Part shown: positions 33,556 to 43,517 of the stretch, piece by piece
How the letters are laid out: every line of letters begins with the position of its first letter
Position numbering within the stretch: position 1 is the first letter of the stretch
Assembly: GCF_000186225.1 (NCBI RefSeq)
Contig: NC_014933.1
Coordinates: 1,488,001 to 1,552,000 of the forward strand
Source of the DNA: Bacteroides helcogenes P 36-108
GTDB lineage: Bacteria > Bacteroidota > Bacteroidia > Bacteroidales > Bacteroidaceae
DNA: 64,000 nt
Direction of reading: 5' to 3'
Notes under the pieces: generated by a model
The model's database searches: none
What the model saw: the letters and a program-made list of their open reading frames with translations, nothing else
Told to the model about the DNA's origin: nothing
Translations under genes and position numbers: made by a program

Positions 33556-35541
33556 ATGAATTACAGAAGTCTGACGGAAGATGAAATTCTCCGTCTGAAG
33601 AGTCAGTCGTGTCTGGCTGATGACTGGGGAAAAGTAACCGTTGCCGAAGGGTTTACAACGGAGTTTGTGCATCATACCCGTTTTTCGGGAGAAGTACGTC
33701 TGGGGCTGTTTCACTCCGAATTTACTTTGCCGGGAGGTATCAGGAAACATTCCGGCCTGCGTCATGTCACACTTCACAATGTGACGGTGGGAGATAACTG
33801 TTGCATAGAAAATATTCAGAACTACATTGCCAATTATGAAATTGGGCATGACACATTTATCGAGAATGTGGACATTATCCTGGTAGATGGGGTCTCCAGA
33901 TTCGGCAACGGGGTGGAGGTATCCGTGCTGAATGAAACAGGAGGGCGTGAGGTGCTGATCAATGATAAGCTGTCTGCCCATCAGGCATATATTCTGGCAC
34001 TTTACCGCCATCGTCCGGAACTGATAGCTCGGATGAGGGCTATCACGGATTATTATTCAGGCAAACATGCTTCTTCCACAGGGATGATCGGCAGTCACGT
34101 GATGATACTGAATACCGGTTCTGTTAAGAATGTGCGTATCGGCGACCACTGCCGTATCTGCGGAACTTGCCGTTTGTACAATGGCAGCATCAACAGCAAT
34201 GAAGTGGCTCCGGTGCACATCGGGCACGGGGTGATCTGTGATGATTTCATCATTTCTTCCGGTTCGCATGTCGATGACGGTGCAATGTTGAGCCGTTGTT
34301 TCGTGGGGCAGGCTTGTAAGTTGGGGCATAATTATTCCGCTTCGGACTCCTTGTTCTTTAGCAATTGCCAGGGAGAGAACGGAGAGGCATGTGCTATTTT
34401 TGCAGGTCCGTACACGGTGACACATCATAAGTCCACCTTGCTGATAGCCGGTATGTTTTCGTTTATGAATGCCGGTTCGGGCTCTAACCAAAGCAACCAC
34501 ATGTATAAGTTGGGGCCTATCCATCAGGGAACTTTGGAACGGGGAGCCAAAACAACTTCCGATTCATACATTCTGTGGCCTGCAAGGGTAGGGGCATTTT
34601 CGCTGGTGATGGGACGCCATGTCAACCATTCGGATACATCCAATCTGCCTTTCTCTTATCTGATAGAGCAGAACAATACCACTTATCTTGTTCCGGGTGT
34701 GAATCTGCGTAGTGTAGGTACTATCCGTGACGCGCAGAAGTGGCCCAAACGTGACGCCCGTACCGATACGAACAAATTGGATTGCATCAACTACAACCTG
34801 CTCAGTCCTTATACGGTGCAGAAGATGTTCAAGGGGCTTGAGACATTGCGGAATCTGCGCCATGCTTCCGGTGAGCTTTCTGACATCTACTCTTTTCACA
34901 GCGCTAAAATCCGTAATTCGGCGTTGGTGAAAGGGATTAAGTTCTATGAGATAGCTATCCATAAATTTCTGGGGAATTCTGTAATCAAACGTTTGGAAGG
35001 TATCGGTTTCCGGAACGATGAGGAAATACGGGACCGCCTGAAACCCGGTACTGACATCGGTGGCGGCGAATGGGTGGATGTGTCCGGTCTGATTGCTCCG
35101 AAAAGTGAGGTTGATGCACTGATAGACGGCATTGAGTCCGGAAAAGTGAACCGCTTGAAGTGTATCAATGCAGAGTTTGAAAGGATGCATGGCAACTATT
35201 ATGAGTATGAGTGGACATGGGCTTACGGGAAACTGGAAGAATTTTACGGTTTCAATCCGGAGAACATAAGGGCGGAAGATATAATATATATTGTGGAGAA
35301 GTGGAAAGAGGCGGTTGTCGGTCTGGATCGTATGGTTTACGAGGATGCCAAGAAAGAATTTTCGCTGGCTTCCATGACAGGCTTTGGAGCCGATGGTTCA
35401 CGTCTGGAGAAGGAACTGGACTTTGAGCAGGTGCGTGGAGACTTTGAAAGCAATCCGTTTGTAACGGCGGTGCTGAAGCACATTGAAGTGAAGACCGCGC
35501 TGGGCGACGAATTGATAGAACGGATGAAGCGGGTAGGATAG
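33556..35541 (+). CDS. DUF4954 family protein with left-handed beta-helix repeats
   Basis: A 661-residue cytoplasmic protein typical of Bacteroidota. Residues 60-330 contain hexapeptide-like repeats (IGDHCRICGTCRLYNGS, IGHGVICDDFIISSGSHVDDGAML), as in nucleotide-sugar pyrophosphorylases and acyltransferases. The C-terminal 200 residues are helical. I recognise the family but not a reaction; a role in sugar-nucleotide chemistry is only a guess from the fold. It follows hflX by 42 bp, including a small ATGAAGA / TCTTCAT hairpin. Confidence 0.8.
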   Translation: MNYRSLTEDEILRLKSQSCLADDWGKVTVAEGFTTEFVHHTRFSGEVRLGLFHSEFTLPGGIRKHSGLRHVTLHNVTVGDNCCIENIQNYIANYEIGHDTFIENVDIILVDGVSRFGNGVEVSVLNETGGREVLINDKLSAHQAYILALYRHRPELIARMRAITDYYSGKHASSTGMIGSHVMILNTGSVKNVRIGDHCRICGTCRLYNGSINSNEVAPVHIGHGVICDDFIISSGSHVDDGAMLSRCFVGQACKLGHNYSASDSLFFSNCQGENGEACAIFAGPYTVTHHKSTLLIAGMFSFMNAGSGSNQSNHMYKLGPIHQGTLERGAKTTSDSYILWPARVGAFSLVMGRHVNHSDTSNLPFSYLIEQNNTTYLVPGVNLRSVGTIRDAQKWPKRDARTDTNKLDCINYNLLSPYTVQKMFKGLETLRNLRHASGELSDIYSFHSAKIRNSALVKGIKFYEIAIHKFLGNSVIKRLEGIGFRNDEEIRDRLKPGTDIGGGEWVDVSGLIAPKSEVDALIDGIESGKVNRLKCINAEFERMHGNYYEYEWTWAYGKLEEFYGFNPENIRAEDIIYIVEKWKEAVVGLDRMVYEDAKKEFSLASMTGFGADGSRLEKELDFEQVRGDFESNPFVTAVLKHIEVKTALGDELIERMKRVG

Positions 35542-35637
35542 TCCGGTGAATTTCTTTCATTCTTCATTCTTCATTTTTAATTTAATTCCTACCTTTGCTA
35601 CACGAATCACTTTTAAATATTAAATGAATAAGTAATT

Positions 35638-37278
35638 ATGGCAACAACACCTCCGTTTAAGTATCAGCCTATGTTCGAGAAAGGGGAAGATACAACTGAG
35701 TATTATCTGCTTACGAAAGATTATGTGTCAGTAAGCGAGTTTGAAGGGAAACCTGTCCTGAAGATTGAAAAAGAAGGTTTGACCGCTATGGCAAACGCGG
35801 CTTTCCGTGATGTGTCGTTTATGTTGCGTCGTTCGCACAACGAGCAGGTAGCTAAGATTCTGGGTGATCCTGAAGCGAGTGACAATGATAAGTATGTGGC
35901 GCTCACTTTCCTGCGCAACGCCGAAGTGGCATCCAAGGGTGTACTTCCTTTCTGTCAGGATACGGGTACTGCCATTATCCACGGTGAAAAAGGGCAGCAG
36001 GTATGGACAGGCTATTGTGATGAAGAAGCTCTTTCACTGGGCGTTTACAAAACATATACCGAAGAAAATCTGCGTTATTCCCAGAATGCTCCCCTCACAA
36101 TGTATGACGAGGTGAATACGAAGTGTAACCTCCCGGCACAGATTGATATCGAGGCCACCGAAGGTATGGAGTATGAATTCCTCTGTGTCACCAAAGGTGG
36201 GGGATCTGCCAATAAAACCTATCTCTATCAAGAAACCAAAGCGATTCTGAATCCCGGAACTCTCGTACCGTTCCTTATCTCAAAGATAAAGACATTGGGT
36301 ACGGCTGCCTGTCCTCCATATCACATCGCTTTTGTCATCGGTGGTACTTCTGCCGAAAAGAATCTGTTGACCGTGAAATTGGCTTCTACCCATTTCTACG
36401 ACAATTTGCCTACAACCGGTAACGAGTTCGGCCGTGCTTTCCGTGACATAGAACTGGAAAAAGAAGTGCTGGCCGAAGCTCATAAAATAGGTCTTGGCGC
36501 CCAGTTTGGAGGCAAGTATCTGGCTCACGATATACGTATCATCCGCCTGCCGAGGCATGGTGCTTCTTGTCCGGTGGGGCTGGGAGTATCCTGCTCTGCC
36601 GACCGTAACATTAAATGTAAAATAAATAAGGAAGGCATTTGGATTGAGAAACTGGACAGCAATCCGGGAGAATTGATTCCGGCCGAACTGCGCAAGGCGG
36701 GTGAAGGAGATGTCGTTAAGATAGATTTGAACCGACCGATGGCCGATATCCTGAAGGAACTGACCAAATATCCCGTTTCTACCCGTCTGTCTCTGAACGG
36801 AACCATCATAGTAGGCCGTGACATCGCACACGCCAAACTGAAGGAACGTCTGGACCGCGGTGAGGATCTTCCGCAGTATATCAAAGACCATCCTATCTAC
36901 TATGCCGGACCGGCCAAAACTCCTCAAGGTATGGCTTGCGGTTCTATGGGGCCGACTACTGCCGGACGTATGGATCCGTATGTTGATCTTTTCCAAAGCC
37001 ACGGAGGCAGCATGATTATGCTTGCCAAGGGTAACCGTAGCCAGCAGGTGACGGATGCCTGCCAAAAGTATGGCGGTTTCTACCTTGGCTCTATTGGAGG
37101 TCCTGCCGCTATATTGGCGCAGAACAATATCAAGAGCATCGAATGTGTGGAGTATCCTGAATTGGGTATGGAAGCCATCTGGAAAATTGAAGTGGAAGAT
37201 TTTCCTGCATTCATTCTGGTAGATGATAAGGGTAATGATTTCTTTAAGCAATTGAAGCCTTGGAATTGCAGTAAATAA
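35638..37278 (+). CDS. Fumarate hydratase, class I (iron-sulfur)
   Basis: A 546-residue enzyme interconverting fumarate and malate, using an oxygen-labile [4Fe-4S] cluster. N-terminal domain motifs include [16 protein letters not shown] (cluster Cys near 105) and [13 protein letters not shown]. The middle has [21 protein letters not shown]. The C-terminal domain has [30 protein letters not shown] and [16 protein letters not shown]. Length and order match the single-chain class I type (FumA/FumB-like). In Bacteroides it serves the reductive branch that makes succinate during fermentation. Confidence 0.95.
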   Translation: MATTPPFKYQPMFEKGEDTTEYYLLTKDYVSVSEFEGKPVLKIEKEGLTAMANAAFRDVSFMLRRSHNEQVAKILGDPEASDNDKYVALTFLRNAEVASKGVLPFCQDTGTAIIHGEKGQQVWTGYCDEEALSLGVYKTYTEENLRYSQNAPLTMYDEVNTKCNLPAQIDIEATEGMEYEFLCVTKGGGSANKTYLYQETKAILNPGTLVPFLISKIKTLGTAACPPYHIAFVIGGTSAEKNLLTVKLASTHFYDNLPTTGNEFGRAFRDIELEKEVLAEAHKIGLGAQFGGKYLAHDIRIIRLPRHGASCPVGLGVSCSADRNIKCKINKEGIWIEKLDSNPGELIPAELRKAGEGDVVKIDLNRPMADILKELTKYPVSTRLSLNGTIIVGRDIAHAKLKERLDRGEDLPQYIKDHPIYYAGPAKTPQGMACGSMGPTTAGRMDPYVDLFQSHGGSMIMLAKGNRSQQVTDACQKYGGFYLGSIGGPAAILAQNNIKSIECVEYPELGMEAIWKIEVEDFPAFILVDDKGNDFFKQLKPWNCSK

Positions 37279-37309
37279 GCCTGCATATACAGTTTTTTGT
37301 AGTCCATAT

Positions 37310-37348
37310 AAAAGGCCGTTCCGGAATCTTCCGCGAACGGCCTTTTTT
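37310..37348 (+). terminator. Terminator after fumarase
   Basis: Long stem AAAGGCCGTTC...GAACGGCCTTT (37311-37321 with 37335-37343 and beyond), with an inner CGGAA/TTCCG helix and a T run. It lies about 30 bp past the stop. Confidence 0.9.
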
Positions 37349-37389
37349 CCTTATCTTTGCGATGCTAATTTAAATTTATTTGAATAAAT

Positions 37390-38547
37390 ATGGAACAAAC
37401 TCTTCCACGGCAGAATCAGGGACAGCACATTGTTTGGCTGGATGTGGTCCGGCTCGTTGCTATGTTTACTGTGGTGTGCTGTCATTGTACCGATCCTTTT
37501 AATTTCTATCCGGGCACTTCGCCAGACATAGGGAACATCAGATTCTGGGGGGCGGTCTATGGGGCAGCGCTTCGTCCTTGTGTGCCACTTTTTGTAATGA
37601 TTACCGGAGCGTTATTACTTCCTGTACGGGGTGAGGCTTCGGCTTTCTATAAAAAGCGCATTCCTCGTGTATTCTTTCCTTTCCTTATTTGGTCTGTGCT
37701 TTATAATCTGTTTCCATGGATAACGGGACTGTTGGGAGTAGCTCCACGGGTGATTCTCGATTTCTTCCCTTATTCGGGAGAGGAGGTGATGCGCCAGTCT
37801 TTGGCGGTAAGCATGGGCTACATTGCAGAAATGCCTTTTAATTTCTCTTTGCTGGATGTACACATGTGGTATATTTACTTGTTGATAGGGCTTTACCTTT
37901 ATCTTCCTATATTTTCCGCATGGGTGGAGAAGGCATCGGAACGTGCCAAGCTGTGGTTTCTTGCGGCATGGGGTGTGACGCTGCTCCTGCCTTATTACAA
38001 TGAGTTCGTATCGCAGTATCTCTGGGGAAGCTGCTCTTGGAATTCATTCGGTATGCTGTATTACTTTGCCGGGTTTAATGGTTATCTGCTGTTGGGGCAC
38101 TATTTAAGGAACCATGATTGGTCCATCGGCAGGCTTGTAGGGATGGGAATCCCCATGTTCGCAATCGGTTATGCGGTGACATTCTTAGGCTTCCGCCAGA
38201 TGACTGCTTTGCCGGGGTGTACAGACGAAATGTTGGAGTTGTTCTTTACCTATTGCTCTTTGAATGTGGTAATGATGACTGTACCTGTATTCATGCTTTG
38301 CAAACAGGTTGACTTTCGTTCGGAACGAATAAGGAAAGCGTTGGCAAACCTTACCCTTTGTGGTTTTGGGGTCTATATGATACATTATTTCTTTACGGGT
38401 CCCAGTGTGGTGCTGATGCGGGAGCTTCACGTCCCCATTTGCTTGCAGATTCCATGTGCGGCAGTTGTTGCTTTCGGTATCTCTTGGCTGATAGTGTCGA
38501 TGGCGTATCGTTGTTTCGGTAAGAAGACCAAATGGGTGATGGGATAA
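37390..38547 (+). CDS. Membrane acyltransferase (Acyltransferase_3 family)
   Basis: A 385-residue inner-membrane protein with about ten helices. The N-terminal IVWLDVVRLVAMFTVVCCHCTDPF carries the family's R and H of the first helices. There follow KKRIPRVFFPFLIWSVLYN, the HMWYIYLLIGLYLYLPIFSAWVEKAS block and a C-terminal GVYMIHYFF. Such enzymes O-acetylate or O-acylate surface glycans or lipids. No glycan cluster is adjacent, so the substrate is unknown. Confidence 0.88.
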   Translation: MEQTLPRQNQGQHIVWLDVVRLVAMFTVVCCHCTDPFNFYPGTSPDIGNIRFWGAVYGAALRPCVPLFVMITGALLLPVRGEASAFYKKRIPRVFFPFLIWSVLYNLFPWITGLLGVAPRVILDFFPYSGEEVMRQSLAVSMGYIAEMPFNFSLLDVHMWYIYLLIGLYLYLPIFSAWVEKASERAKLWFLAAWGVTLLLPYYNEFVSQYLWGSCSWNSFGMLYYFAGFNGYLLLGHYLRNHDWSIGRLVGMGIPMFAIGYAVTFLGFRQMTALPGCTDEMLELFFTYCSLNVVMMTVPVFMLCKQVDFRSERIRKALANLTLCGFGVYMIHYFFTGPSVVLMRELHVPICLQIPCAAVVAFGISWLIVSMAYRCFGKKTKWVMG

Positions 38548-38676
38548 ACCGGGATTAAGAAAGAATTGTCCAGTTCCGGCGTCATTCTTACTCAGTTTTT
38601 GTAGGATTGTTTCTCTTTGTAGGTAATTGTCTTTTGCGCCTTGGCCTCTGTAAAGAAAGAGGCAAAGGCGCATTTG

Positions 38677-39609
38677 TTAGTATGCCGCCCGATATTTTCC
38701 TTCTTCCTTGTCTTCGAGCATGCTCAGGTATGAGGTATAACGTGATTCACTGATGAAATGTTCTTCTACGGCTTTGCGGACTGCGCATCCTGGTTCGTGG
38801 CGGTGCGTACAGTTGCTATATCGGCAATCTGTGGATGTCCTGAATATTTCGGGAAAGTAATGTCCTATTTCTTCTTCTTCCATATCAAAGGTTCCGAATC
38901 CTTTGATGCCCGGTGTATCTATGATATAGCCGTCACCCGGAACGGGGAACATTTCGGAGAAGGTGGTGGTATGCATTCCCTTGTTGTGGTAGGCGGATAT
39001 TTCGCCCGTTCTGATGTCCAGTTCGGGCAAAATGGCATTGATCAATGTGGACTTGCCCACACCGGAATGTCCGGAAAAGAGTGAAGTCTTTCCTTTTAAT
39101 TCATCTTTTATGGTATTAATGCCTTCTCCCCGAAGGGCGGAAACCTTGAAACAAGGGTAGCCGATGCTACTGTATAAGTTGACAAGCCCGTCCAGATAGC
39201 GTACATCTTCCTCATTGTAGGCGTCCACCTTATTGAAAATGAGTTTGACGGGGATGCGGTAAGCTTCGGCGGAAGCAAGAAAACGGTCGATAAAGGTGGT
39301 GGATGTCTCAGGATAGTTTACGGTTACCACCAGGATGCATTGGTCGAGGTTGGCAGCAAGGATATGCGACTGTTTGGATAGGTTTGATGCCCGGCGGATG
39401 ATGTAATTCTTCCTGTCTTCTATTTCGCTGATGAAAGCTGTGCCTTCCTGGTTCATAATAATCTGTACACGGTCGCCTACCGCCACCGGATTGGTGCTCC
39501 GGATGCCTTTCAGACGAAAGTTCCCCTTGATTTTGCATTCAACGTGGCTTCCTTCATCGGTCTTTACCAAATACCAGCTTCCTGTATTCTTTATTACGAG
39601 TCCTCTCAA
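38677..39609 (-). CDS. rsgA: Ribosome small-subunit-dependent GTPase A
   Basis: A GTPase in late 30S subunit maturation. The OB-fold N-terminus begins [20 protein letters not shown]. The circularly permuted G domain has G4 NKVD before G1 [12 protein letters not shown] and G3 DTPG. The C-terminal zinc site is [15 protein letters not shown] place the start at TTG 39609 (310 residues), because the longer frame's ATG (39663) and GTG (39678) lie within or beyond a 17-bp hairpin that follows frr. No ATG exists in the right place. Confidence 0.9.
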   Translation of the reverse strand: MRGLVIKNTGSWYLVKTDEGSHVECKIKGNFRLKGIRSTNPVAVGDRVQIIMNQEGTAFISEIEDRKNYIIRRASNLSKQSHILAANLDQCILVVTVNYPETSTTFIDRFLASAEAYRIPVKLIFNKVDAYNEEDVRYLDGLVNLYSSIGYPCFKVSALRGEGINTIKDELKGKTSLFSGHSGVGKSTLINAILPELDIRTGEISAYHNKGMHTTTFSEMFPVPGDGYIIDTPGIKGFGTFDMEEEEIGHYFPEIFRTSTDCRYSNCTHRHEPGCAVRKAVEEHFISESRYTSYLSMLEDKEEGKYRAAY

Positions 39610-39630
39610 TGTGATGTATGGTTGAAAGCT

Positions 39631-39675
39631 GATAGCCGGCAGATGACAAGAATTGTCCGTCATCTGCCGGCTATC
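39631..39675 (-). terminator. Strong hairpin between frr and rsgA
   Basis: Perfect 17-bp stem (39631-39647 with 39659-39675), GC-rich, with an 11-nt loop, 7 bp past the frr stop. It lacks a T run, so it may be a processing or attenuating structure rather than a classic terminator. It covers the ATG that a longest-frame model of rsgA would use. Confidence 0.7.
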
Positions 39676-39681
39676 CACTGG

Positions 39682-40242
39682 TTAAACTGTCATGATTTCT
39701 TTATCCTTTGCGGCGAGCATGTCTTCTATCTGCTTGATGTACTTGTCGTGTATCTTCTGCAGCTTTTCTTCACCGCCTTTCTGTGCATCTTCTGCCAAGC
39801 CGTCCTTTACGGCTTTCTTCAGGCCGTCGATGGCGTCGCGGCGTGCGTTCCGCACACTTACTTTGGCGGTTTCTCCTTCGCCTTTGCACTGCTTGGCAAG
39901 TTGCTTGCGGCGTTCTTCGGTCAGGGGCGGGATGCCGATGCGGATAATCTCACCGTTGTTTTCGGGCATGATGCCGAGGCTTGAGTCGATGATGGCTTTC
40001 TCGATGATGCGGAACATGCCTTTGTCCCACGGTTTGATGGTGATACTGCGGGCATCGGGGGTGGTTACAGCCGCCACATTGTTGATGGGAACCATGCTTC
40101 CGTAAGAGTCCACACGGATGCCGTCCAGCAGGCGTATGTCAGCTTTTCCGGCACGGATGTGCGCCAGTGCTTCTTCAAGATACATCACTGCCATATCCAT
40201 ACTTTCTTTCGCTTCGTCTAAGATGTCTTTTACGTCTTTCAT
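39682..40242 (-). CDS. frr: Ribosome recycling factor
   Basis: A 186-residue protein that, with EF-G, splits post-termination ribosomes. It has the long helical bundle with ALAHIRAGKADIRLLDGIRVDSYGSMVPINNVAAVTTPDARSITIKPWDKGMFRIIEKAI and the C-terminal KIHDKYIKQIEDMLAAKDKEIMTV. Full length. It lies downstream of pyrH on the same strand, the common pyrH-frr order. Confidence 0.97.
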   Translation of the reverse strand: MKDVKDILDEAKESMDMAVMYLEEALAHIRAGKADIRLLDGIRVDSYGSMVPINNVAAVTTPDARSITIKPWDKGMFRIIEKAIIDSSLGIMPENNGEIIRIGIPPLTEERRKQLAKQCKGEGETAKVSVRNARRDAIDGLKKAVKDGLAEDAQKGGEEKLQKIHDKYIKQIEDMLAAKDKEIMTV

Positions 40243-40341
40243 ATTTTTTCGTTTTGGAAATTGCTTGGATTCTTAATTGAATTGAAAACAAAAGTAGCGT
40301 ATTTTTTGATTTTCTGCAATAACGGGTCTATCTTTCTTCGA

Positions 40342-41052
40342 TTAGTTATGTACTAATGTTCCGATTTCTTCGCCCTGCATCACTTTTTTCAGATTGCCCA
40401 TTGTATCCATATCGAATACGATGATAGGCAGATTGTTTTCTTTGCACATACAGGTGGCGGTGAGATCCATTACTTTCAGCCCGCGTTTCAGCACTTCATC
40501 GTAGGTGATGTCATGGAACTTTGTTGCGGTGGGGTCTTTTTCCGGATCGGCGGTATAGATGCCGTCCACGCGTGTTCCTTTCAGCATTACGTCAGCCTCT
40601 GTCTCGATGCCCCGCAGGCTGGAACCCGTGTCGGTGGTGAAGAACGGATTGCCTGTTCCGGCGGACATGATGACTACTTCACCTGCTTCCATGCATTCAA
40701 TGGCTTTCCATTTGTTGTAGAATTCCCCGATGGGCTCCATGCGCACGGCAGTCAGCACGCGTGCTTTTGTTCCGGCGGCGGTAAGTGCCGAACTGAGTGC
40801 GAGGCTGTTGATAACCGTGGCCAGCATTCCCATCTGGTCGCCTTTCACACGGTCAAAGCCTTTGTTGGCTCCGCTTAGTCCGCGGAAGATGTTTCCGCCG
40901 CCAATCACGATTCCTATTTGTACTCCCAATTCATGGATTTCCTTTATCTGTGCCGCATATTCGGCAAGGCGCTTCTCGTCAATGCCGTACTGCTTTTCCC
41001 CCATCAGGCTTTCGCCGCTGAGTTTCAATAAGATTCTTTTGTATGTTGCCAT
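40342..41052 (-). CDS. pyrH: UMP kinase
   Basis: A 236-residue amino-acid-kinase-fold enzyme making UDP from UMP, bacterial hexameric type. Motifs are RILLKLSGESLMG (about 5-17), IGIVIGGGNIFRG (about 46-58), DQMGMLATVINSLAL and GTGNPFFTTDTGSSLRGIE. It precedes frr by 99 bp. Confidence 0.97.
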   Translation of the reverse strand: MATYKRILLKLSGESLMGEKQYGIDEKRLAEYAAQIKEIHELGVQIGIVIGGGNIFRGLSGANKGFDRVKGDQMGMLATVINSLALSSALTAAGTKARVLTAVRMEPIGEFYNKWKAIECMEAGEVVIMSAGTGNPFFTTDTGSSLRGIETEADVMLKGTRVDGIYTADPEKDPTATKFHDITYDEVLKRGLKVMDLTATCMCKENNLPIIVFDMDTMGNLKKVMQGEEIGTLVHN

Positions 41053-41116
41053 ATTGTGATTAAGATGTTATAAATTCTCTTTAGGGGCAAAGATAATGCA
41101 AACCTCAACAAAAACA

Positions 41117-43345
41117 TCAAGCTTGCTTGAAAAGTTTTTTCCTTTTCAGACGTAGGCTGTTGCTCACTACACTGACACTGCTGAATGCCATTGCCGCACC
41201 CGCTATCATCGGATTCAACAAGAATCCGCTGACAGGATAGAGAATACCTGCGGCAATGGGCACACCAATCAGGTTGTAGATGAATGCCCAGAACAGATTC
41301 CTGCGGATAGTGCGTACAGTCAGTCTGGATAACTTGAGAGCTTCCGGTATTTTTGTCAGGTCGGAAGATATGATGGTCATCTTGGCCACATCCATGGCAA
41401 TGTCACTTCCGCTTCCCATGGCGATGCTCAAATCGGCTTGGGCAAGGGCGGCGCTGTCATTGATGCCGTCGCCCGCCATTGCCACCTTTTTTCCTTCCCT
41501 TTGCAATTGGCAGACGAATCCGGCTTTGTCCTGAGGCAATACTCCTGCCTTATAATGCGGAATTCCTGCCTTGCGAGAAATCTCCTTGGCAGTGGCCTCA
41601 TTGTCTCCGGTCAGCATATATACGTCGATTCCGGTGTTGAGCAATTCTTTGACCGCCGCTATGGAAGTCTCTTTAATCCGGTCTGTTATGCCCGCTATTG
41701 CCAGAGCGTTTGCCTCATCCGAGAACCAGATGACGGTTTGTGCTTCGGCCGTCAATCGGGTGTCTTCGTCCACCAATGTTTGGGAGAGGGCAACTCCCTT
41801 TTCCTCCAGTAGCTTGCGATTGCCCGCATAATAGATTTTTCCCTGCACCCGGCCCTTCACGCCTTTTCCGGTGATACTGTCGAAATCTTCGATTTTCGTG
41901 GGCTGTGTATTTTTGAGGTGGCCGGCAATGGCTTCGGCAAGCGGATGTTCCGAGAGTTTCTCTAAACTGTAGAAGATGCTTTGCGCATCGTCTGCACCGT
42001 TGTTCCAAATCAGTTCGCTGACCACTGGTTTGCCTTCGGTCACGGTTCCCGTCTTGTCAAGTATCACCGTGTCTATCTTTTGGGCTGTTTCAAGGCTTTC
42101 CGCGTCTTTTATCAGAATACCTCTTTCAGCTCCCTTTCCGATTCCTACCATGATGGCGGTTGGAGTTGCCAGTCCCAGGGCGCATGGGCAAGCTATGATT
42201 AATACGGTGACTAAAGCCAGCAGACCGTGCGTGAAGCCGTTTTCCCCATCGAGCAACATCCATGCTATGCAGGACATTACGGCGATGCCGATAATGACCG
42301 GGACGAAGATGCCCGCAATTTTGTCGACCAGTTGTTGTACGGGTACTTTACTTCCCTGTGCATCTTGCACCATGCGGATGATTTTGGCCAGCATAGTGTC
42401 CGTACCCACTTTTTCTGCCCGAAACCGGAAGCTGCCTTTTTGATTGATGGTTCCGGCAAATACTTTGGTGTCTTTGCGCTTGGGCACGGCTACGGGTTCG
42501 CCGCTCAGCATGCTTTCGTCCACGTATGATGTGCCTTCTGTAACGATGCCGTCCACAGCAATACGTTCGCCGGGCCTTACTAAAATGATGTCTCCGGGGC
42601 GTATTTGTTCAATGAATATTTCTTTCTGCTCACCGGACGGGGCAATGACTGTCACATTCTTAGGTTGCAATCCCATCAGATTCTTGATGGCGGAAGAGGT
42701 GTTTCCCTTGGCTTTCTCTTCCAGCAGGCGTCCCAGCAGGATAAAGGCGATAATGACGCTTGCCGCTTCAAAATAGACATGCGGATGGACTCCTCTTGAC
42801 AGCCAGAAGTCTGGAAACAACATGTTGAACAGGCTGAACAGATAAGCGATGCCGGTGCTGTTTGCCACCAGAGTATCCATGGTGGCACTGCCATGCTTCA
42901 GTTGCTTCAGTGCGTTGATGAAGAAGCTTCTGCCCAGCCAGAATACGACGGGAGTGGAGAGTAACCACATGATAAGATTGGCATAAGGCATGTCCATGAA
43001 AAACATGCCGATGATGACGGTGGGTACGGAAAGGATGATGGCTCCTATGGTGCGGAACTTGAGTGCATGATATTTTTTATCGTGTGCCTGCCGGGATTCT
43101 TCAAGGGTGTTTTTATCCTGTTCTATCAGCAGGTCATAGCCGGCGGCTTGTACGGCTTGCTGCAAAGCCTTAGCAGAGCATTGCGTACGCTCATATTCCA
43201 CGGTTGCCGTACCCGAAGCGAAGTTTACGGCTGCCCGGTTTACTCCGGTCTGGTGACTCAGTGCCTTGTTCACCCGTGCGGCACATGAAGCGCAGTTCAT
43301 GCCCACTACGGGGAATGTTTCTTGAACGATATTACTGTTTGCCAT
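41117..43345 (-). CDS. copA: Copper-translocating P-type ATPase
   Basis: A 742-residue P1B-ATPase exporting Cu(I). It has one N-terminal HMA domain (CASC at 18-21), about eight TM helices, the A-domain SGEP (281-284), the TM metal site CPC (386-388), phosphorylation DKTGT (about 430), HP in the SEHPLAEA motif and the hinge GDGINDSAAL. The CPC and the YN pattern near the last helices (YNLIGVPIAAG) fit the Cu(I) subgroup. It lies 172 bp downstream of an AraC-type regulator carrying an HMA-like CxxC, a likely control pair. Confidence 0.95.
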   Translation of the reverse strand: MANSNIVQETFPVVGMNCASCAARVNKALSHQTGVNRAAVNFASGTATVEYERTQCSAKALQQAVQAAGYDLLIEQDKNTLEESRQAHDKKYHALKFRTIGAIILSVPTVIIGMFFMDMPYANLIMWLLSTPVVFWLGRSFFINALKQLKHGSATMDTLVANSTGIAYLFSLFNMLFPDFWLSRGVHPHVYFEAASVIIAFILLGRLLEEKAKGNTSSAIKNLMGLQPKNVTVIAPSGEQKEIFIEQIRPGDIILVRPGERIAVDGIVTEGTSYVDESMLSGEPVAVPKRKDTKVFAGTINQKGSFRFRAEKVGTDTMLAKIIRMVQDAQGSKVPVQQLVDKIAGIFVPVIIGIAVMSCIAWMLLDGENGFTHGLLALVTVLIIACPCALGLATPTAIMVGIGKGAERGILIKDAESLETAQKIDTVILDKTGTVTEGKPVVSELIWNNGADDAQSIFYSLEKLSEHPLAEAIAGHLKNTQPTKIEDFDSITGKGVKGRVQGKIYYAGNRKLLEEKGVALSQTLVDEDTRLTAEAQTVIWFSDEANALAIAGITDRIKETSIAAVKELLNTGIDVYMLTGDNEATAKEISRKAGIPHYKAGVLPQDKAGFVCQLQREGKKVAMAGDGINDSAALAQADLSIAMGSGSDIAMDVAKMTIISSDLTKIPEALKLSRLTVRTIRRNLFWAFIYNLIGVPIAAGILYPVSGFLLNPMIAGAAMAFSSVSVVSNSLRLKRKKLFKQA

Positions 43346-43517
43346 AAATGGATGTATTAAGTTTGACGTTATAAGCTGTCTTTTTTCCGAGGCAAAGATA
43401 CGCCGATGCAGGCGGCAGACAGTTATGGAATTCGGGGATTGATTTATAAGATTCCGTGTAATGCTATCCGCAACGTGCGAACGGGCTTTTGTTCGGAATG
43501 GGGGCAGAGTCTTTTCC

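Noticed and set aside
36280..37251. 323-codon frame opposite the fumarase gene
   Set aside because: Antisense shadow of a highly conserved enzyme gene.
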